Shown in pieces: positions 24,714 through 33,905 of a stretch of DNA of 64,000 nucleotides; the first letter of the stretch is position 1, and every line of letters starts with the position of its first letter. Position numbers and translations under genes: made by a program. Source of the DNA: BRH-c25 sp035627615. Its GTDB lineage: Bacteria > Bacillota > Clostridia > Lutisporales > Lutisporaceae. The stretch covers positions 62,001-126,000 of the forward strand of contig DASPLL010000031.1 of the NCBI GenBank assembly GCA_035627615.1, read 5' to 3'. The notes under the pieces are model-generated. The model was given only the letters and a program-made list of their open reading frames with translations, did not search any database and was not told where the DNA came from.

Positions 24714-27077
24714 ATGCTGAAATATGACAGAGGTATAGGGGAATACAAGGACTGGATATTGAGTGAGGATAAGTATGATTCCAGATATCAGAGCAAATGC
24801 GAAAGCATCATGGCTCTCGGCAATGGCTACCTTGGGGTGCGTTCCGCTCTGGAGGAGACCTATGTGGGGCAGACAAGGAATTTTTTTGTTGCCGGGACCT
24901 TCAACCGTTTTCATCCCAATGAGGTCACAGAGCTGCCGAACGCCGCGGATTTTACAGAGATGCAGATATATCTGGATTCTGAGTTGTTTACCATGGATAC
25001 AGGCAAGGTAAAGGAATATGTGAGATACCTGAATCTGAAGGAGGCTGAGCTTACAAGGGAGGTCATGTGGGAGAGCCCGGAGGGCAGGGCATACAGGCTT
25101 GTATTCAGACGCTTTGTCTCCCTGGAGGATCTGCATCTGACTGCTTTTAAGCTGTCTGTCACTCCTATGAGTGAAGATGCCAGAATAAGGATCAGGACAG
25201 GAATAGACGGCAGGATGACCAATTCAGGAAGCCAGCATTTCAGTGAAGGGGAGAAGCGGGTTTATGAAAAGAAAATAATGCAGCTTGTGCAGACAACAAC
25301 AGAATCACAGATAGATTTTGTATTAAATTGCGGCTGCAGTGTATATGAGGCTGATAATCCCGTCAAGGTGATTTCGGAAGCAGCTGAGTATGGGGTTGAA
25401 CGCAGGAAGATATACGGGCTGTATGAATTTACTGCAAAAAAGGATGTGGGCATTACCTTTGAAAAGCTTGTTGCCGTTTTTACATCAAGGGACAGGGAAT
25501 GTACAGAAGGGTACAGGCTTGAGAAGCTTAGGAAGAATTCACTTGAGCATCTGAAAAATATTATGACACTGGGTTATGATGAGCTATTTGCAAAAAGCAG
25601 GGATAAGTGGAGCAGATATTGGAATTCAGTCAACATAGAGGTGGTAAGCAGTAACAGCGAGGATATGCTGGCTGTGAGGTTTGCACAGTATCATCTGCTG
25701 ATAGCTGCCCCTGTTCATGACGACAGATTCAGCATCGGAGCAAAAGGGCTGACAGGAGAAGGCTACAAGGCGCATGTATTCTGGGATACAGAGATGTTCA
25801 TGCTGCCGTATTTCCAGTACAATCTGCCGGATATAGCCAGGCAACTGCTTTATTACAGATATAACAATCTGGAGGGGGCGCGGAAAAAAGCCAGACAGTA
25901 TGGCTATGAAGGAGCCATGTACCCATGGGAGGCTGCGTTCACAGGAGAGGAGGAAACTCCTGAATGGGCTGCGCTGAATGTTATAACAGGAAAGCCCACA
26001 AGGGTGTGGGCAGGAATAAAGGAACATCATATTACTGCGGATGTTGCTTATATGGTCTGGCAGTATTACCTTTCCGCAGGTGATTCTGAATTCATGGAGT
26101 ACTGCGGGTATGAGATGATTTTTGAATGTGCATGGTTCTGGTGCAGCAGGATTTCCTGGAATGAAGGACAGGGGAGATATGAAATAATTGATGTCATAGG
26201 TCCTGATGAATATACCGAGCATATCGACAATAATGCATACACCAACTATATAGCACATTATGTCATATCAACAGCACTGAAGCTGTTTGATATGCTGCAT
26301 AGTGACCAGCCTGCACTTTTCCTGCGGCTGGATGAAAAGCTCAATTTGAGCAAGCGCTATGGCACATACCGGTTGGCAGCTGCCAGGCTGTATTTACCCA
26401 AAGCGGGCAGGGATGGCGTCATACCGCAGGATGATACCTTTCTTGGCAAGAAGGAAATTGATATAAACAAATACAGGTATGACGATATCAAACAGAGCAT
26501 ACTGCTTGACTATTCAAGAAGACAGATCGTTGACATGCAGGTGCTCAAGCAGGCTGATGTGGTCATGCTGCTCTGCACCCTGAGGAAGCTTTTTGATAAA
26601 GAGACGATAAAAGCCTCCTTCGAGTATTATGAGAAGCGGACCATCCATGACTCCTCCCTTAGCAGTGCGATACACAGCATAGCTGCCTGTTATTTTGACA
26701 ATACAGTACGTGCTTACAGCTTCTTCAGGGATGCCTGCAATATCGACATGGGCCAGAACCCTGTATCCTCAAATACCGGCATACATGCAGCTGCGATGGG
26801 TGGAATCTGGATGGCAGCGGTAATGGGCTTCGGCGGACTTTTCAGCAATGAAGGTCAGCTGGAACTGAACCCTGTATTACCGGAGGAATGGGCTCGCCTT
26901 TGTTATGGCTTTTGCTGGCATGGCCGGAGAATCCGGGTTGAGGCAGCAAGGGGCACTATTGTGATAACTTCTTCGAGCCATGGGGAAACCTGCCTTAAGG
27001 TGTATGGGCAGGAGTATAAGCTCAGAGACAGGCTTGTGATTGATATTGATAAGGAAGAGGTGCAGTATGGCAGCTGA
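24714..27077 (+). CDS. GH65 glycoside phosphorylase (YcjT/kojibiose phosphorylase-like)
   Basis: Splits an alpha-glucosyl disaccharide with phosphate to beta-glucose 1-phosphate. 787 aa. General acid Glu at about residue 499 in VIGPDEYTE followed by NNAYTNY; phosphate-binding stretch HDSSLSSAIHS; AMGGIWMA near the C-terminus. ATG at 24714 has GGGAGG 5 nt upstream, preferred over the ATG at 24693 that overlaps the previous gene. Linkage specificity (kojibiose, maltose, trehalose, nigerose) cannot be read with certainty; the ycjT equivalent acts on kojibiose. No beta-phosphoglucomutase gene is present in the window. Confidence 0.9.
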   Translation: MLKYDRGIGEYKDWILSEDKYDSRYQSKCESIMALGNGYLGVRSALEETYVGQTRNFFVAGTFNRFHPNEVTELPNAADFTEMQIYLDSELFTMDTGKVKEYVRYLNLKEAELTREVMWESPEGRAYRLVFRRFVSLEDLHLTAFKLSVTPMSEDARIRIRTGIDGRMTNSGSQHFSEGEKRVYEKKIMQLVQTTTESQIDFVLNCGCSVYEADNPVKVISEAAEYGVERRKIYGLYEFTAKKDVGITFEKLVAVFTSRDRECTEGYRLEKLRKNSLEHLKNIMTLGYDELFAKSRDKWSRYWNSVNIEVVSSNSEDMLAVRFAQYHLLIAAPVHDDRFSIGAKGLTGEGYKAHVFWDTEMFMLPYFQYNLPDIARQLLYYRYNNLEGARKKARQYGYEGAMYPWEAAFTGEEETPEWAALNVITGKPTRVWAGIKEHHITADVAYMVWQYYLSAGDSEFMEYCGYEMIFECAWFWCSRISWNEGQGRYEIIDVIGPDEYTEHIDNNAYTNYIAHYVISTALKLFDMLHSDQPALFLRLDEKLNLSKRYGTYRLAAARLYLPKAGRDGVIPQDDTFLGKKEIDINKYRYDDIKQSILLDYSRRQIVDMQVLKQADVVMLLCTLRKLFDKETIKASFEYYEKRTIHDSSLSSAIHSIAACYFDNTVRAYSFFRDACNIDMGQNPVSSNTGIHAAAMGGIWMAAVMGFGGLFSNEGQLELNPVLPEEWARLCYGFCWHGRRIRVEAARGTIVITSSSHGETCLKVYGQEYKLRDRLVIDIDKEEVQYGS

Positions 27078-28770
27078 TATGGAGAAGACGGACAGGATTC
27101 ATGTGCTTCTTGAAGTCCTGTACGGGGACAGGGGTCAGGAAATATATAAGGATGTAGTAAAGCTGGTTGATAATTGGAGGCTGAAAGCGGCCCATACTGC
27201 CAAGAGGGGCTGGGTTAACGAAAATGATGTCATGATGATCACTTATGGCGATTCCATCGTTGACAGCGAAGCACCGCTTGTCACCCTGAAGAGGTTTGCA
27301 GACAGGTATCTCAGGGATACGATAACGGCAATACATATACTACCAATGTATCCGGATACCTCTGACGACGGCTTTTCTATTGTGGATTATTACCGGATTA
27401 ATAAGGAGCTGGGGACCTGGGAGGATGTAAGGAGCCTGGCAGAAGATTATGATATGATGTATGATGCGGTAGTTAACCACATATCAAAGTCCAGTGAATG
27501 GTTCAAGGGATTTCTTGAATGTGAGGGAAAGTATAAGGAGTATTTCATAGAAGCAGATCCAGAGGAGGATTACAGCGCGGTCGTCAGGCCGAGGGTGCTT
27601 CCGCTTCTCACCTGCTTTGATACCAGGGAAGGTAAGAAGCATGTCTGGACCACCTTCAGTGAAGACCAGATCGATTTGAATTTCAAATGTCCCGATCTAT
27701 TACTTGAGGTCCTGGATGTGTTGCTATACTACGCATATAAGGGTTCACGCTTTATCAGGCTGGATGCCATAGGCTTCGCATGGAAGGCTATCGGCACCTC
27801 CTGTATGCATCTGGAGCAGACCCATGCCATTGTTAAATTAATGCGCGCCGTGCTGGAGGCTGTTTTTCCGGGTACTATGCTGATCACGGAAACCAATGTA
27901 CCACATAAGGACAATATAAGCTACTTTGGAAACGGCTCTGATGAGGCGCATATGGTATATCAGTTCCCGCTGCCTCCATTGGTGCTATTCTCGTTCATTA
28001 CCGGAAATGCCGTAAAAATGGGCAGCTGGGCCAAAGCTTTGGAAGCTGTTCCCTTGGCGCCCGGAACTTCATATTTCAACTTTCTGGCCTCCCATGACGG
28101 TATCGGGATAAGGCCTACAGAGGGGATACTGACTGAAGATGAAAGAGCCTTGATGGTTGAGACAGTGATAAGACACGGAGGCAGAGTCAGTCTCAAGCTG
28201 AACAGTGATGGTTCGGAAGCTCCTTATGAACTGAACATCAACTATATGGATGCATTGACGGATCCAGGCTCCGCAGACAACAGGATAAGGGCGGACAAAT
28301 TCCTGGCAGCCCAATCAATACTGCTGTCGGTAGCCGGTGTACCGGGGATATATATACACAGCCTGCTGGGCTCGCAGAACTGGTATGACGGCGTAGAGCA
28401 GTCAGGGATCAACAGGAGGATAAACAGGGAAAAGCTGAGCTATGGGAAGCTGTGCCGGGAGCTTGAGGACAGCGGGAGTATAAGGAGCATGGTCTTTAGT
28501 GACTTTTCAAGGCTTATCAGGCTGAGAAGGCAGCAGAAGGCATTTTCTCCGGATGCGGAGCAGAGGGTGCTGTTCCTGGATGAAAGGGCCTTCTCCTTCA
28601 TAAGGCACAATAAGCACGCCGATGACAGAATACTTGTCATAGTTAACGTTTCAGATCAGGAATATGATATTGAATATGAATGCTGTGGAACAGACATTGT
28701 ATCGGGGGAAAAAATCAGCCGCAGCAGTATTCATATGACAGCATACCAGATAAGATGGATAGAGCATTGA
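27067..28770 (+). CDS. GH13_18 sucrose/glucosylglycerate phosphorylase-like (YcjM-like)
   Basis: Alpha-amylase-superfamily phosphorylase, 567 aa. Nucleophile D233 in RLDAIGF, acid/base E275 in LITETNVPHKDN, and FNFLASHDGIG with the transition-state Asp. SDDGFSIVDY and TSCMHLEQTH closely follow E. coli YcjM, described as a glucosylglycerate phosphorylase. The ATG at 27067 overlaps the GH65 stop by 11 bp and has AGGAAGAGG upstream. It would release alpha-glucose 1-phosphate. Last gene of the cluster; in E. coli the same gene is first. Confidence 0.9.
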   Translation: MAADMEKTDRIHVLLEVLYGDRGQEIYKDVVKLVDNWRLKAAHTAKRGWVNENDVMMITYGDSIVDSEAPLVTLKRFADRYLRDTITAIHILPMYPDTSDDGFSIVDYYRINKELGTWEDVRSLAEDYDMMYDAVVNHISKSSEWFKGFLECEGKYKEYFIEADPEEDYSAVVRPRVLPLLTCFDTREGKKHVWTTFSEDQIDLNFKCPDLLLEVLDVLLYYAYKGSRFIRLDAIGFAWKAIGTSCMHLEQTHAIVKLMRAVLEAVFPGTMLITETNVPHKDNISYFGNGSDEAHMVYQFPLPPLVLFSFITGNAVKMGSWAKALEAVPLAPGTSYFNFLASHDGIGIRPTEGILTEDERALMVETVIRHGGRVSLKLNSDGSEAPYELNINYMDALTDPGSADNRIRADKFLAAQSILLSVAGVPGIYIHSLLGSQNWYDGVEQSGINRRINREKLSYGKLCRELEDSGSIRSMVFSDFSRLIRLRRQQKAFSPDAEQRVLFLDERAFSFIRHNKHADDRILVIVNVSDQEYDIEYECCGTDIVSGEKISRSSIHMTAYQIRWIEH

Positions 28771-28820
28771 AAAAGTCCTGCAGATAAAAATCAGAGTCTG
28801 CAGGACTTTTTCGGTTTTTG
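28770..28820 (+). terminator. Rho-independent terminator of the glycoside operon
   Basis: Perfect 15-bp stem AAAAAGTCCTGCAGA (28770-28784) with TCTGCAGGACTTTTT (28797-28811), followed by a further T-rich stretch. Confidence 0.9.
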
Positions 28821-28854
28821 TGTTAAAGCTGTAGAAGAATGTCGAATTCTAATA

Positions 28855-28889
28855 TATAATATTGGTGTATGTGTAAAAACGCACCAAAT
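28855..28889 (+). promoter_or_regulatory. Candidate -10 and small hairpin before GTPase operon
   Basis: TATAAT at 28855-28860 without a recognisable -35, then TTGGTG / CACCAA arms (28862-28867 and 28882-28887). It may be the promoter and an operator or leader hairpin of the seven-gene operon, since no other promoter-like sequence is evident in the gap. Confidence 0.4.
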
Positions 28890-28938
28890 AAATTCATATC
28901 AATATGGTCTGAGTATTATCTTTTGGGAGGGGTTGTCT

Positions 28939-30549
28939 ATGAATGAAAGCAACAGGCTGAACTATACTGAAACCATTAAGGGATTAATTGCTGAATTTCT
29001 TAGTATTGTTGAAGAAACCGGGCTGCTGCCGGTGGATCAACAGAAGGCACTGGTGGAGCAGAACATCTTATCCCTGTTAAGTACAAGTAAGCCAAGAATT
29101 ATGCTGTGTGGGGTCTATAATGCAGGTAAGAGCACACTGCTTAATGCATTGTACGGATCAGAAGTAGCTGCTATGGCGGACAAGCCGGAGACTGCGATTG
29201 TTACCGAATATGAGAAGGAAAACTATGTGTTGATTGATACTCCAGGCGTTAATGCACCGATTGAACATGAAAGGATCACCCATGAATATATCAAGCTCTG
29301 TCATGTTGTGTTCTTCGTAATCAGTAACAAAGGCATGTTTGAGGATAGAAAAAACTATGAAGAGATGCTGAACATAATCAATTGCGGCAAAGAGCTTATT
29401 ATTATACTCAATAATAAATCCGGTGAATATGATAACGAAAACCATCCTGAGGTTGTTGCCATAAAAAGAAAGTTGATCGGGAACCTGGCGAAGTATAGTC
29501 AGAACAAGGCTATTTCGGATATGTACAGTGTATTGTTCGTAAATGCCAGAAGAGCACTTAAGGGGATAGTCGAAAAAAAACCCGCACTTTATGAAAAAAG
29601 CAATATACAGTCAGTTCAGAGAAAAATAGATAGCATACTGCAGGAACTGGATGCTTATAAAATGTTAAGGACTCCGGTTTTGAACTTCAAGAATCTCCTT
29701 AATGAATTTGAAAAGGTGCTTATAGCAGAAGCGTTAAAGCTTAGTGATAAAAATTACGACAAGGAAATTGGCATTATTGATCTTAAGAGAAACAGCATTG
29801 TTGAAGAGGTCAGGTTAAAGGTCAGGCAGACGGTTGTAAGCTCTGAGGATGACCTGGTAACTGAATTGCTGAATGGCAGTGAGGATGCTTTCAATAAAGT
29901 GGCAGATACGATCCAGAACAATCTGAATGGATTGTATGACTCGAGAATGCGTGAAATCAGAAGCTTTATAAACACTAACTTTCAAGAACTGGATATTATC
30001 CTTGATGATAATTTCAACGTGAGCTTGAAGGATTATAAAACAGAATTCAGCGCTCCTTCCCAGCCGCATATCAGTATAAACTATAATCCTAAAGTACCTG
30101 AAAGCAAAAGGGGAAGCGGCCAGTTTTCCTGCCCGAATGGTACTGCGCAAATGTTTCAAGGCTCCCTATCCCAGGGCAGTGATGGAGGGAATGTTTCAGG
30201 CATAATCAAATTCTTGAAAAATCTATTCAAGGATAAAGAGAAGGAGCGCTATGAACAGCTTTTACGTGAAGCTGAAGCCAGGAATGAGTACATGCTCAGT
30301 GTTGCCCTTGAACAGTCAAGAATAAGACAGGAAACACGCACTGCAGTAAAAAGTACTTTATATGATATACAATGTGTTTTTGTACAGGAAATGGTTTCTG
30401 CAATCGGAGAAAAGTTTGACAGTATCGTAAATCAGCTGACACAAAGAATTTCAGGCAATAATGAGGAGTACAGGCATTTATCCGATATTCTGGGCAGGAT
30501 CGGTGCAATAAAGAACACTCTTGATAAAATTTCAAACAGTGCCCTGTAA
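28939..30549 (+). CDS. Dynamin-like GTPase 1
   Basis: 536-aa large GTPase. G1 P-loop GVYNAGKST (residues 58-66), G3 DTPG (100-103), G4-like NNKS (158-161). The C-terminal two-thirds is helical with coiled-coil character, interrupted by a Ser/Gly-rich linker near residues 385-415. No clear membrane helix. ATG at 28939 has GGGAGGGG 6 nt upstream; the in-frame TTG at 28933 is too close to that site. First gene of an operon that also has two more GTPases, a repeat protein, two radical SAM enzymes and a patatin. Dynamin family members remodel membranes; here the exact role is unknown. Confidence 0.88.
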   Translation: MNESNRLNYTETIKGLIAEFLSIVEETGLLPVDQQKALVEQNILSLLSTSKPRIMLCGVYNAGKSTLLNALYGSEVAAMADKPETAIVTEYEKENYVLIDTPGVNAPIEHERITHEYIKLCHVVFFVISNKGMFEDRKNYEEMLNIINCGKELIIILNNKSGEYDNENHPEVVAIKRKLIGNLAKYSQNKAISDMYSVLFVNARRALKGIVEKKPALYEKSNIQSVQRKIDSILQELDAYKMLRTPVLNFKNLLNEFEKVLIAEALKLSDKNYDKEIGIIDLKRNSIVEEVRLKVRQTVVSSEDDLVTELLNGSEDAFNKVADTIQNNLNGLYDSRMREIRSFINTNFQELDIILDDNFNVSLKDYKTEFSAPSQPHISINYNPKVPESKRGSGQFSCPNGTAQMFQGSLSQGSDGGNVSGIIKFLKNLFKDKEKERYEQLLREAEARNEYMLSVALEQSRIRQETRTAVKSTLYDIQCVFVQEMVSAIGEKFDSIVNQLTQRISGNNEEYRHLSDILGRIGAIKNTLDKISNSAL

Positions 30550-30563
30550 TCGGAGGTAACAAC

Positions 30564-31577
30564 ATGACAGACAGGCAAAGTCAAATAATCAGCTTTATAA
30601 ATGTCCTTAACAATATGAGCAGTACGGAATATTCCAAGAAAGCGGAAGCGGTTGCAGGAAAGCGGAAGACTATGGACAGAATATCAGATGGATTCATAGA
30701 TAAGCTTAAGGCGTTTTGTGATAATGAGCAGCTGCTGATGTGGCAGTCTTTGAAAAAGCGCCTGAAGACAGCTGAAAAAAACAGAATTGCAAATACAGGT
30801 CTTGTAAGCTCGGGAAAAAGCAGTTTGTTCAACACCTTGTTGAACTCAGTCGATGAAGAGCGTTTTCCTACCGGAGCATCCAGGAAGACTCTTATTGAAG
30901 ATGAAGAGTTATTTACCGATAATATTTTTTTAGTGGACACACCGGGGATAGATGTGAGGGAAGAAGATGACGAGAAGGCTTTTAAGGCAGTTATGTCTTC
31001 AGATATCATACTGGTAGTTCACAATATCAAGCTGGGAGCTCTCCAAAGGGAGGAATACAACTGGATCAAAAAAATATGCAGTACCATGGCTTCACGGGAA
31101 GAGATCGCCGCAAGGCTGGTTGTTGCAGTCAGCTGGATCGATGAAAGGGACAAAGAGGAAGATTATCAGGCCGCTATAGATGAGACAAAGGAAATGCTGT
31201 TTGAAATATGCAATATGGAAGTAGAAATGTTTTGTGTCTCTGCAAAAAGATACCTGACGGGATTAAAAAAGCAGAACCAGGTATTGATTGAAAAAAGCAA
31301 TATCCCGGCCTTGAGAGAAAGGCTTATAGAAAAGGCAAAAGAATACAGTGAGAAAAAGCAATGCTTGATGGACGAGGAACTGGCCAATATTGCAGAGCTG
31401 ACTGAAGAAACACTTCTGGAGCGCAGAGCAGTATTAATGAAACATGTAAAAGCTGTAGAAGAGCGTGTCAGCAAAGGGTTCCTTTCCAGGACAAAGACCT
31501 GGAACAGCCTGATGAGAAATTTGAGACAGAAGTTAAAACGCGTAGAGTCACTGAAAAGTGAATATAGAAATATATGA
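30564..31577 (+). CDS. Dynamin-like GTPase 2 (short)
   Basis: 337-aa GTPase with G1 GLVSSGKS (79-86), G3 DTPG (125-128) and a G4-like SWID (190-193) in place of NKxD. About 75 helical residues precede the GTPase domain, and a basic coiled-coil tail follows. It is much shorter than a classical dynamin and lacks room for a long stalk, so it may work with the other two GTPases. ATG with GGAGGT 7 nt upstream, 14 bp after GTPase 1. Confidence 0.87.
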   Translation: MTDRQSQIISFINVLNNMSSTEYSKKAEAVAGKRKTMDRISDGFIDKLKAFCDNEQLLMWQSLKKRLKTAEKNRIANTGLVSSGKSSLFNTLLNSVDEERFPTGASRKTLIEDEELFTDNIFLVDTPGIDVREEDDEKAFKAVMSSDIILVVHNIKLGALQREEYNWIKKICSTMASREEIAARLVVAVSWIDERDKEEDYQAAIDETKEMLFEICNMEVEMFCVSAKRYLTGLKKQNQVLIEKSNIPALRERLIEKAKEYSEKKQCLMDEELANIAELTEETLLERRAVLMKHVKAVEERVSKGFLSRTKTWNSLMRNLRQKLKRVESLKSEYRNI

Positions 31578-31592
31578 TTATGAGGTGTGGAT

Positions 31593-32105
31593 ATGCCAAT
31601 AGTAGTTGCAGTTGGAGGCATCATCGGGGGAGCTGTAGTTGGCGGGGCTACCTATAAGAATTACAGTGATTACTCCGATTATAGCGATTATAGCAATTAT
31701 AGTAACTATTCGGATTATGCGGAAAGACAGGCCAGAAGGCGTCAGGAAAAGAAGCGTGAGATAAAGGAAGCGGAAAAGGAGTTGGAAAACTTCCTTAATG
31801 AAGATGTGAAGAGATTTATTGAACGCGAAAACATAAATGTGAATATTCCGGAATTAAAAACGGGGGATAACAGCTCTGCACTGTCCAGTTCAAATATCCG
31901 CAGCATATTTGGGGTGATATTGGAAAAAGGGGTTCTAGAATGTGACGTGAACGAAATTGCTTTAGAGAAGATGGACAGCCGGGTCACAGAATGTATTGAG
32001 CAGCAAATGGGGGATGCGATTGAAAAAGGAGCATCTGATATAAAAACTGAGATAAAAGCTATTGATCAACTTCTGTCGAAGATAAAGAAAATAAAGAAAA
32101 CATAG
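31593..32105 (+). CDS. Small protein with Gly-rich hydrophobic start and Tyr-Ser-Asp/Asn repeats
   Basis: 170-aa protein without a recognised family. Residues 3-20 are hydrophobic with a glycine-zipper pattern (GGIIGGAVVGG). Residues 24-42 read (YSD)3(YSN)2(YSD)Y, encoded at 31662-31718. A highly basic, then Glu/Lys-rich coiled-coil region follows, and the protein ends in a Lys-rich tail. Synonymous codons vary along the repeat (AGT, TCC, AGC, TCG for Ser), so selection is on the peptide and not on a DNA repeat. The ATG at 31593 has GAGGTG 5 nt upstream; a GTG at 31587 overlaps that site. The SPASM radical SAM gene two genes downstream makes it a candidate modification substrate (inference). 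Confidence 0.8.
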   Translation: MPIVVAVGGIIGGAVVGGATYKNYSDYSDYSDYSNYSNYSDYAERQARRRQEKKREIKEAEKELENFLNEDVKRFIERENINVNIPELKTGDNSSALSSSNIRSIFGVILEKGVLECDVNEIALEKMDSRVTECIEQQMGDAIEKGASDIKTEIKAIDQLLSKIKKIKKT

Positions 32106-32121
32106 GCTGGAGGTAAGTAGG

Positions 32122-33894
32122 ATGCCGGAAATAATAAATGTTATTGATTCTTTTGTGAGCACTATTGTCAGTTCAGGTGACAAATTGAAGGATTTTAATA
32201 ATGAAATCTCAAGAAAAGAAGAGATAATAGAAGAAGAAATCCTGCAATTGGAAGCCTGCTTAACGGATAAAATCAGTAAAGCAGTTACAGATATTAGATC
32301 GGAGAAGGATATAATAAAGGCACTTACTAATGCAGCAAGCTTCTATCAGGAAATGATAGAGGGATTTAAAAACAGTGTTATCGAGACTAAAAAGGGCATG
32401 AAATTTATTGAAGACTTTGAGAAGCATTTTATTGTTACTGTTTTTGGCAAGGTAAACTGTGGGAAAAGCTCTCTGGGCAATTATATAATGGGGAATTGTA
32501 TTAGAGGATCAGGCTTAAGAACTAAATATGAGGAGATAGGCCTGCCTAAGGTGCAGGTTTATGACAAGGGCAAGCTGCTTGTGCAGGACAAGCTTAATGA
32601 GGCGGAAGAAGGTGAAGGCTTCGGGGTAAAGTCAACCGAAGCAACAAGCACCATCCAATGGTTTTTTATGGGCGGTATGGCATGGTTCGATACACCCGGC
32701 ATCGGTAGTGTAACCATGGAAAATGAGGAGCTTGCAAAGGAGTATGTAAAAAATTCCGATTTGACGATATTTATCACCAATTCGGATGCAGCCGGTACAA
32801 GGCAGGATTTCGAGGAGCTTAAGGCGCTGATGGGCAGGGGGAAGCCCGTATTGTTCCTTGTGACTATGTCGGATACCTATGATGAGGATGCTGACGATGA
32901 GGGAAATATCATAAAGAAGCTGGCAGCAAAAAGCGATAAGGATAGAAAGGATGTTGAAGACTATCTCCTTGAAACAATAAGGCAGGAGGGGCTTGAGGAT
33001 ATTCTGGAGTACAGTGAGATATTAACAATATCAACAAAGCTGGCACAGGAGGGGATACGTGAAAACGACCGGACTGTTTTTGAAAGCAGCAATATGAGCA
33101 GGTTTTATGAGAAATTATCGGCTATAAGCTCTGAAAAGGCTCTGGAATTCAAAAAAATCAATCCTAGAAAAAGGATCAACAAATTAATTGATGATATTAT
33201 TGGCGATGATCGGCACACCCATGGAATAAGCATGATGGAGCAGCAATTTAAAGAGATACTGACAAATATAACGAATAAAAAGCAGGAGATTTCCAACATC
33301 GCGCCCATTATAATGGAGCGCCTGAAAATCGAGTGTAATTCCAGTTTAAGCGATGTTTTGTTTACAATGAAAAGCAAAGTGGAGAATGATGGATCGGAAA
33401 TTTCATCAGAAGAGATTTCAGATAATGTCTGGAAGATTGCAGCTCAGAACTTCTCAAGGATCGCCGGAGAGGAGATAGGAAATTTCCTGGATGGATTCGA
33501 GCAGAAAAACTATGCTATTTCGGCATCCCAAAATATAGAGATTATAGATATGAAGAAAAAGCAGGACAGGATACCCTACGAATTTACGGAGGTATACAAG
33601 GAAAGAAGGGATCCTAATGGTATTATAGAAAAGGTAAGTAATTTTTTCGGTAAGGAATACTATACCTCGAAGACAAAGACAACTACAAGATACAGCACCT
33701 TTGACATAGGTGTAAATGACCAGGAGATCCTTCTAAGTATAATGAACCAATTTGATTCATTAATGCGCCCTGAGATAGAGAGCAAGATCAATAAGATCAT
33801 TTTGGATTACTTCGGCCAGCTTGAGAAGCTTTCCATGGAAATCACGGTAAAGATGCAGGATGCCAAAAACCGGTTGAACACAATGTATTTGTAG
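32122..33894 (+). CDS. Dynamin-like GTPase 3
   Basis: 590-aa GTPase. A long helical N-terminal region (about 1-100) precedes G1 GKVNCGKS (109-116), G3 DTPG (190-193) and a G4-like TMSD in place of NKxD. The C-terminal half is helical, with a charged stretch around residues 490-530 that may be a membrane-contact loop. ATG with TGGAGGTAAG upstream, 16 bp after the repeat-protein gene. The sequence is clearly different from GTPases 1 and 2 and does not look like a recent duplicate. Confidence 0.87.
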   Translation: MPEIINVIDSFVSTIVSSGDKLKDFNNEISRKEEIIEEEILQLEACLTDKISKAVTDIRSEKDIIKALTNAASFYQEMIEGFKNSVIETKKGMKFIEDFEKHFIVTVFGKVNCGKSSLGNYIMGNCIRGSGLRTKYEEIGLPKVQVYDKGKLLVQDKLNEAEEGEGFGVKSTEATSTIQWFFMGGMAWFDTPGIGSVTMENEELAKEYVKNSDLTIFITNSDAAGTRQDFEELKALMGRGKPVLFLVTMSDTYDEDADDEGNIIKKLAAKSDKDRKDVEDYLLETIRQEGLEDILEYSEILTISTKLAQEGIRENDRTVFESSNMSRFYEKLSAISSEKALEFKKINPRKRINKLIDDIIGDDRHTHGISMMEQQFKEILTNITNKKQEISNIAPIIMERLKIECNSSLSDVLFTMKSKVENDGSEISSEEISDNVWKIAAQNFSRIAGEEIGNFLDGFEQKNYAISASQNIEIIDMKKKQDRIPYEFTEVYKERRDPNGIIEKVSNFFGKEYYTSKTKTTTRYSTFDIGVNDQEILLSIMNQFDSLMRPEIESKINKIILDYFGQLEKLSMEITVKMQDAKNRLNTMYL

Positions 33895-33905
33895 GATGAA
33901 ACAGT

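Noticed and set aside
31662..31718. Tyr-Ser-Asp tract considered as a phase-variable DNA repeat or CRISPR-like array
   Set aside because: The nucleotide units differ by synonymous codons and there are no spacers, so slippage or an array is not supported.
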